Below are positions 43,401-55,400 of a stretch of 64,000 nucleotides of DNA, piece by piece (within the stretch, counting starts at the first letter, position 1; each line of letters begins with the position of its first letter). Below the pieces are notes generated by a model. It was not told where the DNA came from and ran no database searches. It saw only the letters and a list, made by a program, of their open reading frames with translations. The position numbers were made by a program, and so were the translations under genes. This stretch comes from Fragum whitleyi (Eukaryota > Mollusca > Bivalvia > Cardiida > Cardiidae): NCBI GenBank assembly GCA_948146395.1, contig OX411547.1, positions 56,101,566 through 56,165,565 of the forward strand, read 5' to 3'.

Positions 43401-46400
43401 TTCAGATTCTGAGGCAAGTGACATAATACCATATATGGAGCTAAAAAACTACCCTTATGTATTACAAGGAAGAAATATAGGGGCCAAGGGAAAGGGCATC
43501 ATAACAACTGACTATTATTAAAAGATTTCTATATCAACCTTAATGTAATTTTTTGTAAGAATCTGCCATATTTGACTTTCCAGCATGTGCAGTCGAGCAA
43601 AGCAACTGTTTTAAAATGCTGTTGATTCACACAAAAAAATACTCTTTTTAAATTTTGGGGAAAAAAAATCTTCAATTCGATTTATCAGAGCTCCTCATGA
43701 GAGGTTAAAGTCTAGGTTGATATGCCAGATCTTTTATCTCTAAATAAAATCTTACTTGGGGTCATCAGGCATTGCTACCTCATGGTCTCCACTCATAGAT
43801 AATGACCTCTGAACTTCTTCATCACTTATCAAGTGAAATTTATCCTCTCCATTATCACCCCTCTCATCACTGAAATAATATGTGTTTGTGAAAAACAAAT
43901 ACCCCAGTCACAGCAATTTTTCAAACTGGTGATCTTGACAGATGACTTGAAACCTTGAAGAAGAGCACCACCTACGGGTGCCTACGCTCGGCTGTCGAAT
44001 GCTGGATGGTGGGAAAAAATCTAGGTCGAAAAAGGGGCATAATTTGCACAAAATGCTTCTAGAGTTATCCCCCTTGAAAGTATAGGTTGCCCTTTTGATG
44101 GTGAACATGTGTGCCAACTGCCAAGTTTCAAGTAAATGCCTTCAGTAGAACCAGAGATATAACAAAATGTCAAAGTTTTCGCACAACGACGACAACGCTT
44201 GTCACATGACCTGGACATCAGCAGAAGCACATCATTGGGGTCTATCATCATACCAAATATGAGGCTTTAATCTTGAGGAGCCTTGAAAATACTGGCAATA
44301 GTTTGTTGGTTAAGTTTTTGAGTTATTTGACCTTGACAGTTGACCTTTGTCTTTTCACATAACCTTCACTTTGTTATCAGCAGATGCACATCATTGAGAT
44401 ATATCATCATGCCTAATATGAGGCTTGTATCTTGAATAGGCTTGAAGAAATTGACAATGTTAAGTTTCTTGGTTAAGTTTTGTGGACAAACAGACAGATG
44501 GACAAACTGAAATATGGCCCTGATCTATTGATGTGGGGGCATAAAATACCTTTGTAGCCATACTCAAAGAAAAGGACCTTATCATATCCCAGTATTGTTA
44601 AAACAGAATATCTTTTTACCAAAAGATCTCTTACAACCAAGAAATCATCTCTTTTTTTTTAACATTTCAACCCTTCTAGCTCAAGAATTTTCCTAGATAA
44701 TTAAGTAGAAAGCAGGTAGCTTACACCAAGATCATACTGCATTTCATATCTGTGTAGTCTAATCTTAGTCAATACTGTCTGCCAAAGCTAAGTGTAAAGT
44801 AGAAATATGTCATGAATTGTATGGGAAGGGTTAAGCAAGAAATTTTTTTAACCCACATCATTGTAAGAGGAGTTTAATGTATTTAGAAAAATTAAGGCAC
44901 TGTCTTCATTCAAAAGGAAAGCATTGTAGAAAATGTAGGAATTGTTTGTCCATTTTTTTTTCATTCAAAAAGATTCATAAACAAGTTTTTATGAGGACAT
45001 ACATTTATGCTAATTCTGACAAATTCTACTTTTGTTTTATACAAATCACAATTCTTGGAGACAATTCAACCAGTTTGACTCAAGTTTTGACCTGGATAAT
45101 TCAGATGAAAGCAGGCAGTGAAAGATGAGGTCAGGCTGTAAGTCTGTGTGGGCTGATCTTTGTCTTCACTGTCTACCAAAGTTTTGCAGTAATATGCCAA
45201 GAAGAGCATTACAAGGTTTAGATATCATACTAACCTATACACAATAGCCGATGCTGTATCTTTCAATTTGTCCTCGTCTGTCTCATTGCCTCCTAAAGCT
45301 GTGACCTCCATCGGTCCTCCTGGTACCTGTAACTGACCTGGACTCAATGTCTGCTGGCTTGAGGTTCCAGGTTCAAGTAGCAGGGACTGATTGGTACTGG
45401 AGATCATTGACTCATTCATGGAAGTATCTAAATCTGAAAAACACAACAGGAGAAAACCTGGATTATTCAGTAAATTCAAATACCATTAAAAGCCTGCTAT
45501 TTTTTTTGTAAATATTTTCGATCTGGGTCTGTTCAGTTTGATCAAATTTAATGATATTGATCGGTTTCTCTGTGCCTAAATATGAATAAAAGCATTTCTT
45601 TTTAAATATTTAAAAGGCTGCAATTTAAAAATGTAAACACATTTATAATGAAATGCGTAATAATTTTGCATGTCCAACTTTTATATATAGAGCGTAACTA
45701 GATGTTGATCTAATTCCTGTGTTATATTTTGTGACGTCATAAATTTACCAAGCTATGTTGGTGTAAACAAAATCGACAAAGCAATACAGTACACAATTTT
45801 CCTGGCAAATTCATTGGTTTGGGCCTAGTTTTAAAGCATTTCTAAAGCGTTTTGCACATGGGCATTAAAATATTGTATGGGTCTCTGCAAATGGTAATGC
45901 CCTCAAAAATATAAATTAGCCAGAATATACAAGATTACTGTGAACTGTTACCAGAATTTTTTAAACTTTTAGAGTGTACAATTGTTAAGACTTTTACCCG
46001 AGTTAGTAGATGAGTTCAAAGAGTTTGGTGATTTTTGACCAATGAATTGACGTTTTGGTATCTCTAAGCTCTGTTCTATCTCTGACTCTTTGGTTGGATC
46101 TGTTTCATCTATCGGTGTGGTGTATCTTACAAAACAGTCTGTACATGCTCTTGACTTCTTACTGAAAGATAAATCAAGGGGTCAGCACAAATTTATTGTA
46201 AGAACCTACATATTTATAGCCACTGCATGTTTGATGTAGAATAAGAAATACAATTTTTAAGAAACTTGATAATGGCTCATTTACTGTCAAGTGCATAGTT
46301 GTCAAGGAACTACTTCTGATGAACCTGCAATTTTTTTACTCCCAAACACTGTCCTTTTAACACCACTAAAATGGATTAAAATCTCAAATTTTTCAAGAAC

Positions 46401-49400
46401 AACATCTGTACCCCATCATTTTGAGATCAAAGTGTGACTATTGGTTATATGCATTGAACATTTCATCTTGATTTTAAGAGTGACCTTAGGTGGATTTTTT
46501 AAAGCAAGATGAAATGTCCTGCTAAAAACGATTATTAAGACATCATAAAAAAGAATTTTCAATATTTTTGGTGAGAACTTTCGACGTCGTCAAGGCTACT
46601 AGTTTTAAGTCAATGCAAAACCATCTTTGTTTCCTAATTAAGATATCTTAAGTCTCTTAATAAGCCGCTTAAAAACCTTAATCTTAAAAAATGCTACATT
46701 TTAAAAATCTTAATAAGATTCTTAAGAATCTTAATCTAATAAACACACCTCTTGACTTTTGAGGTACAAGAATGAGTCCAGCTGAAACCAGAATGTATTA
46801 CAGCTTTTTCAGCAGGTAAAGAAAAAGATCAGCCTACACATACATGCACCCTGACCTTAGTCTAAACCATCTGTTTTTCCTTTATATACAGAAAAAATTG
46901 AAACTTATATTTTCAAATGAATATTGGCTAACGATAAAGCGCTTTCAGTACTCCGATTTTAAAACAATATTGACTCAGTAATTATTCAACATGATAAGGT
47001 TCAAGTTTAAATGGTTTATATAGACACTGAGGGTAACAGTTGTGTGAGAAAATTTTAAAATCCAACCAAACATTTAAAAATTATAACCCAGACAATATGA
47101 GGAAAACCAAAAGGCCAGCAAACTAGCTGACAAACACGCTAATACATATTGACCAAAATAAATTTATGGCAACTATGTCTCACTAAGTGCAAGCTGGCTT
47201 CACAAAAACAAAATGATTCAGTTTTAAAGATTTTACAATTTTTAAAAGTTGACTGACTCACCTACTATGAGCAGTCTGTACATAGTTACTACTGCAGTTG
47301 TTACAAAATATTCTCCCACACAGTCTACAGTGGTGCTGAAAAATAAACAAGAGATGTTTACAACTCTTGTACGCTCCCAATAAGAGCAGGTGGATGGCAT
47401 ATTCTTTGTCAATTAACAAAGGGCAATAACTTGAAAAATATGACAGGTACATTTAAAATTCTTGTGTACTGCACTTCTAGTCAACGAGATCTATCAATGA
47501 AGTTTTATAATTCTAGCTTGCATACTTTTTGGGATATGCTCCAGACAAAAATGGTATATGGACAGACAGATTGAATGACCAATCACAAGCAAACAGACAG
47601 GCAATAGATCCCCTCTGACAAGTGCAAGGCAATATATACCCTCTTCTTCAAAATGGGGCCTATTAACAGACAAGAATACCTTTTTAAGTACTAAAGAGAA
47701 TTCAGTATTACAACCCAGACAATGGGTGGCTTTTCCATCATCCATCCATCTTTAACTGGCTTGAATTATAACAGGGTCCAGATAAGAGGGGGTAAAATCA
47801 GTCTAAAATCTCTATTTCCAAATGAAACCCTATGTTGTGGGTACTCATTTGAATCATCTTGACAAGACGTTTCAAATGAATACCCACAACATAGGGCTTA
47901 AGTCAGAAATAATGAAATACATAAATTTGAAAACCAAAATACCCCCTCTATTTGTAGCTCTGTAGAATATGTGTATATCTAAAATTGACCTACCTTTCTT
48001 AGTGTAAAAGAGAATTCAGTATTGCAGCCTAAACAATGGGTGGCTTTTCCATCATCCATCCATCTCTCACTGGCCTGAAGTTTTTGTTGGAAGGACAATC
48101 TGTCTGTTTTCTGCCATAAATTATCTTTCTCTCTGAAAGGCATAATACTGAGATACAAACAGTTACCATGTATAAGTCATAAACATTAATGACTAATATA
48201 GGCAAAGGAAAAAAGTTAAAACAAGAGGACCAAGATGGTCCTAGATCGCTCACCTGAGTCTCTATGACCCCTGGGACATCACATTAATTGGATAGGCAGG
48301 TGTCAAAAAGAAGATAATTGCCTAAGATAAATACCATGGAACATTTTCAGCGAAGAGCGAGACAGATATGCCTTTTTGCTTTTTGATGCTATGTAAAAAG
48401 GGATGCGTCCGGGTGGACCCCAAAAGTGACCCCAGGGTCTTGATATGAACAAACTTGAAGAGGTCCTTAAGATGATGCTACATTCTAAATATGAAAGCTG
48501 TCTGCCTTCTGGTTTCAGAGAAGAAGATTTTTGAAGGTTTTTCCCATTTTCACCCATCGTGCTCATATGAGCTGAAAGGGATGCCCCCGGGTGGAGCCCA
48601 AATATGACCCAAGGGTCTTGATATGAACAAACTTGGTAGGGGCCCACTAGATGGTGCTACATACCAAAAATGAAAGCATGAAAGCAGTGTGCCCTCTGGT
48701 TTCAATTAAAGTAGATTTTAAAAGATTTTCGCTCTTTGATTCTATGTAAAAAGGGTTGCGCCCGGGTGGAGCCCAAATATGATTCTAGGGTCTTGATATG
48801 AACAAACTTGGTAGAGGTCCACTAGATGATGCTACATACCAATTATGAAAGCTGTCTGCCTTCTGGTTTCATAGAAGAAGATTTTTGAAGATTTTCATTT
48901 TTATACCCTTCGTGCCCATAAGAGATAAAGGGATGCACCTGTGCAAAGCCAAAATATGACCCAAAGGTCTTGATATGAACAAACTTGGTAGAGGCCCACT
49001 AGGTGATGCTACACACAAAATATTAAAGCTGTCTGCCATCTGGTTACAGAGAAGAAGGTTTTTAAAGATTTTCGTTCTTTGATTCTATGTAAAAAGGGTT
49101 GGGCCCGGGCAAAGACCAAACATGAAACAAGGGTCTTGATATGAACAAACTTTGTAGAGGTCCACTAGATGATGCTACATACCAAATTTGAAAGTTGTCT
49201 GCCTTCTGGTTTCATAGAAGAAGATTTTTGAAGATTTTCATTTTTTTACCCTTCGTGCTCACAAGAGATAAAGGGATGCACCCGTGCAAAGCCCAAATAT
49301 GACCCAAGGGTCTTGTTATGAACAAACTTGGTAGGAGCCCACTAGGTGATGCTACACACCATATATTTTAGCTGTCTGCCATCTGGTTACAGAGAAGAAG

Positions 49401-52400
49401 ATTTTTAAAGATTTTCGCTCTTTGATTCTATGTAAAAAGGGTTTGGCCCCAGCAAAGCCCAAATATGACCCCAGGGTCTTGATATGAACAAACTTGGTAG
49501 AGGTCCACTAGATGATGCTACATACCAAATATGAAAGCTATCTACCTTCTGGTTTCAGAGAAGAAGATTTTTAAAGATTTTCATATTTTCACCCTTTTTG
49601 TTAAGGGTAAAGGGAAAGTTAAGGGTGGATTTCATTTATTTGAACAACTTTGGTAGAGCTTGACCCAAGGAACATCCCTGCCAAGTTTCATCAAGATTGG
49701 CCCACTGGTTTAGGAGGAGAAGAAGTTTAAAGAAATTGTGGACGACGCACGACGGACGACGCACGACTGACGACGGACATTCTACGATCCCAATAGCTCA
49801 CCTTGAGCACTTTGTGCTCAGGTGAGCTAACAAGAGGGCAATACTGGCCCTAAATCACTCATCTGACTTTACTGTCTCAGATCTAGTCATAACCATAAAT
49901 TGTGTCTAAGGATTAATCATACCAATAAATTTTGCTAATATTCTCTGGTTGATCATTGAATTACACAACAAATATTATCTCTAGAGTGCCTACAAAGTTT
50001 TTCTACGATTCTAACTTTGCCTTGTTATTTTTTACCTGAATTGACACAATTTAGAACTTGTCCTAGACTTGATCAAGCCAAAGAATCTGATTTTTTCAGA
50101 TAAATTGAGCAAAGGTATAGCCCCTTTAGTGTCTATCAGGATTTTATGGCCAATGTCCAGTTTGATTGAGCTTAAAATATGGTTTCTAAAGTGCACATAT
50201 GGTTTTTTCTAAAATTGGACCTCATTTTTAACCCGGTTTCAAATTTGACCAAGATTTTGACAAAACAACCAATCTGACCAGTTTTCAGGTTGATTGAGCA
50301 AAAAGGCCTTTTGAGTGTCAAGTTTTTCTTACATTTGACTTCATTCTTGAACTATTTCTTTAACCTGCTTGACCCAATTTAGATCTTGATCTAGATTTTA
50401 TCATGACAATCATTATAACCTCACTGAACCCAATTTAGACCAAGAGTCCATCAAGATGATCCATCTGACCAATTTTCAGGTTGATTGACCTAGAAATATG
50501 GCTTCTAGGGTCTACAGGGTTTTCAAAGATATTACCCATGACCTTATTTTTTGTCCCACTTGACCTAATTTCAAACTTAATGGAGATAACATCAAGACAA
50601 TCAATCAGATTACTTTTCAAGTCATTTGAGCAAATGGCCTCTAGAGTGTCTTCAAAGATTTTTCTGAGATTGGCCCTGGTGAACTAGTTTTTGATCTCAC
50701 TTGACCCAATTTCTAACTTGTCTGAGATTGAATCAAAGTAATCAATCTGACCAATTATGTGGTTGATAGAGCAAAAAAATGACTTCTAAAGGGTCTACAA
50801 GGTTTTTCTGAGATTTGACCTTGTGACCCAGTTTCAATCTCGTCCGAGGTTTCATCACAACTTAAAGTTGACTTACGGTTAACTTCTGGTCTTTAGATCA
50901 ATAGTAAGCTTGTAGCAACTTTGGATCATGCATTTTCTTGATTCTCCACATAGATGTTTGTAGTGACCCATTTTCGAATTTGCCCAAGGTTTCACCAAGA
51001 CAATCATTCTGAGCAAATTTGGGGTTGATCAAGCAAAAAATATGGCTTCTAAAGTGTCAACAAGGTTTTTCAGATATTTGACTTTGATCCAACTTGACTC
51101 AATCTATAACACAGCTAAGATTTCATCAAGACAATCATTCTTACCATTTTTCAAGTTGTTATAGCACAAAACATGGCCTACAGAGTGTCTACAAGGTTTT
51201 TCAGATTTTTTACCATATGACCAAGTTTTTGACCTCACTTGATTCTATTTTGAACATGTCCAAGTTTCGTCAAGATAATCGTTCTGACTAATTTCCAGGT
51301 TGATCAAGTGAAAAATATATTTGCTTCAAGGGTGTCTTCAAGGTTTTTTCTGAGAATTGACCTCCTGACCTAGTTTTTGATTCAACTTGACCCAATTTAG
51401 AAGTCATCAAAGATTTCATCAAGAAATTCATTCTGACCAATATTTCAGTTTGATTGAGCAAAAAGTATGGCTTCTAGAGTATCTATAAGGTAAATGTTGA
51501 CAACAGACGCCACACAATGGATGACAAACACCGGATATCACACAATAACAAAAGCTCACCTTGACCATTCATGCTCAAGAGAGCTAAAAAGCCAGAAATA
51601 TTCATTCTTGGACAAGAATTTTTTGCTGGAAAATACTGACTACAACATCAATAAATGCTTTCTATGCTAGTATTCATATCTTAAACAAAATGTGTTTGTG
51701 AAAAAGCATTTTTTTTAAAGCTTTGACCTTCAGAGATTACCTCAATCTTGTCATATGACCTTGATCTTGGTCTCTGCAGATGTGCACCATCAATAAAATG
51801 ATCATTTTATCTTAAACAAGAGCTGTCACTGTAAGATGACAATGCCCCCGACACCGCTTTGATTTAGAAGTTATGGCCAATGTTAAAGTTTTTGGACGGA
51901 ATGACGGACGGACAGACGGACAGACGGACGGACGGACAAGTCAAATTTATGATGCCTCCCTATCGGGGGCATAAAAAGCCATGAAGTAATTGGCAATTTA
52001 TTTTTTACTCAAGTATTTTGCTGACAGATAGATGGACAAAAAACCTTTTTCTATCCCACAATACTATTACTCACTTGATAAGTTTGACAAGTTTCTTCTT
52101 CATTTCTTCTAAATCTTCCTTTAGTTGTTTGATTTCCACATCTTTTTCTTTCACCTTTTCCTCTGTTTTAACCTTTTCATCCGTAAGGGTACTCTGTAGT
52201 TTAGGGAAGAAACTATTATAGGGTTAATTCAGGTTTTTGAGGGCGTTAACATTTCAGCAACTCAAAAAATGGTTTTACACCTGAGTGCGAGGCACGAGGG
52301 TATTAAAGCATTTTGAGGGTCTCTGCAAATGTTAAAGCTTAAAAAAAATGAACTGACGCTATTATTGCATAAAAACAAAGACTATTGTATTTATTCAAAG

Positions 52401-55400
52401 ATAGATGATAAATGATTCATAGAAAAATTTCAAAGCTAGCTCCAAACCCAAAAAGTGGCATGAAATTGTGTTAAGCATTACACCGCCACTTTTGTTTATA
52501 CCGACATTGATTGGTAAATTTATGATGTCAGAAAATTTAACACAGGAATAAGATCAAGGTCTTTATTTATGCTCTATATTAGTGTATGACCTAGGAACTG
52601 ATAAAGTACATAGGCCTAGACAGAGGATATTTAAGTAAAAAATTTGGGCGTTAACAGCAAGTGAATTTACTTATTAATCAACATATTCTCCCGTAAACGC
52701 TCGGGTTTTGTTCGTATTCATATGCCTTTAACGACCATAAAACATAGATTTTATGCAATTATAACATTTATCCTGCTTAATTAAAATATTTTTTTTGAAC
52801 AATTTTTTTTTCTAGCATAGCTCAAGTTTTCCTCCCCAACAGTAATGATGTAGAAAGCCATGTAGACTAAGATCATTCTGCACACCTGTGCAAACTGATC
52901 TTAGTATTTATTGTCTGCCAAAGTATTTATATACAGTAGGAATATGCTGTTAAAAGCAAGAGAAGACTTAATAACAGTGGGAGAAAATCGATAATAACAG
53001 GTAATACTACAGCTAATTTTCTTTTAAATATCTACTGCCAGATCTCCATATACAGGGATCAACACTAACACCAGTCCTTAGGCCTGAGACCTGTGGATTT
53101 TAGGGAGGACGGGTATATGTTACCATGCCGCAGGTCCTTCAGGCCTGTAGTTAATGGTAGTACTTATTATTTCAAATCTGTCCAGTCTTTAAAATAATTG
53201 CCTTTCCAATACTAAAATTTGCATAACCAACTTGAAAAAATTGTTGAAAAAGAAGAAATTGCTTGTTATAAGCAATTTCTTCTTTGCCAACAAAGTTTTC
53301 CTGGCAATTTATCTCTTAAATTGCTAAAATAACACATGGTTTTCATGCGGGACCATTTGTTATCAGAGAAGACCCGCAATTTTTAGGGCTAACAGGTTCT
53401 TCAGGCTGGTGTCAAAATGTAGCTAGTGTCAAACCCTGATATAGGGCAAATGATTTCACTATCAAAATGTCACAGTGCATTGTTCAAATCCTATGTTGTG
53501 GACACTTATTGAAACTGTCTCTTCACAGTGGCATCTTAAATGGTGGTAAAAATGATATTCTTTCTTACCTTCACTAAAATTGAGGTACTAGCTTGTGTAT
53601 TGAGTTCTTCCTCTAGCTGAAAATAGATTCATAGTGTTCCGTATTTCCCCTAATGATAGTACCCTCCCAAATAGAAGCACCCCTACATTTTTACTAAGAA
53701 AACCCACTCCAAATGCCTAAATTTTAAGATTTATTAATTCAGCTGCCGTCATAGCACAGTTGGTAGCCCGTTGGACTGTCAATCTAGAGGTCCCGAGTTT
53801 GATCCCCGACCGCGGCACTCATTCTTTCCGACTAGTAGTCTCTCACCAATAGGTTGATAATTTTAGACCTTTGTGATATAGCAGCTGGAGGCTAGGAAAA
53901 GATGTGATGGTTGTACTGATGAGAGAAATTCCAGGAATCCATTATTAAGTGCTCCAGCCATCGTGATATAACAGAAAAAATGTTGAAAATGGTGTAAAAC
54001 TCCATTCAATCAATCAATTCATTAATACAACAAATATTAATTTCATATCTTCAAATTTAATATCATAATTAAGACATGTCATTTCAAACAATTTCACTTC
54101 TGTATGAAACACAGACGTTGACCAGCCTGGACAATCACATAGAGTGATAAAATTTATCTTGGATTCGGAAGAGTAACCTTTGGGTCCTTAGCCACCCACT
54201 GAGCATGTAGTGAAGATTTTGATCAGAATGTGCGACTGCACAGGATGATCTGAGTCTCAAACATAAACACATATGGAATTGTTGGAAATATAACTCACAG
54301 ACTCACATAATTCAATTCAAGTTGTGGCCATCTGTAATTGTGTGCTCTGATTGGCTGAAAAGTTGGTTTTATTCCCCAATGAAAACAAATTTGAGTATCC
54401 AGCTGTTTTGTAAGCTTCCACAAAAAGTAGTTTCTTCAGAAATCTGTTTCTTAACAGACAAATTTTTATCTTTTTGCTTCATGATATGAAATTACAAGAT
54501 ATGAATATTGTTGATTTCCTAGAGGTATGAAACTAAATACCTAATCACACTCAAGTATGACCCCGCTTTGCATATTCATATAGTGTGATTAGGCATTTAG
54601 TTTCTTGCCCCAATGAAATCAACAAATATTCTCTCCATCTCCCTATCCTAGATACCCTATCTTGCAAATTAACTTGGGTATAGGGCCAGGTATCATTTCA
54701 AAAAGTTTGCAATTTTTTTTGCAGTCTGAACACTTGGTGCCAATTCCAGATTTGCCTTGATTGCACGATGCTTACCAAAAAATATATTTATTACAGTCAT
54801 TACTCACCTTGCTAATATTTTCTCTTAAAGCATTGTTTTCTTTTTCTGTGTTCTCAAGCTGAATTTCCATGTTTTGTAGCTGAAAAAATACCCCAAAAAG
54901 CTCTAATTAACAATATTTACTGTGGACATTCAATGAATCTATAGCAATAAATTATTTCAACTTTCTGATCAAAAGAACACATTTATCAAGTGACAACAAT
55001 GGAGACAAAGTCATAAATACCCTTTTTCACGGCCAATAAGAAAGATCATTTCAATTTCTGTAGTGTTCTTTTTCTCTGAAATTTCTATTTAAATTATTAC
55101 GTGCCCTGTTCGCTGGGCATAGTTAATGATGTATAAGTTGATTGATTGGCCGGTAAGATAAAGTAACAAGAGTACCGTCTACTGGTGCAACACTCGGCTG
55201 CAGGTGCTGAATATTCAATAATGCAAAAAAAAACTAGGTCAAAAAAGGGACATAACACTTACAAAATATATTTAGAGTTAACCCCCTTAATATTCTGGAT
55301 AGCTCTTGTAACGGTGTACACATACCAAGTTTCATGAAATTATCTTCAATAACAACAGAGATATTACAAAGGTAAAAGTTTGTCATGCCAACGCCTACAA

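Noticed and set aside
44021..44251. 76-codon minus-strand cysteine-rich frame
   Set aside because: Lies in the dispersed TCGGCTG repeat; the cysteines come from repeat sequence and do not form a known finger.
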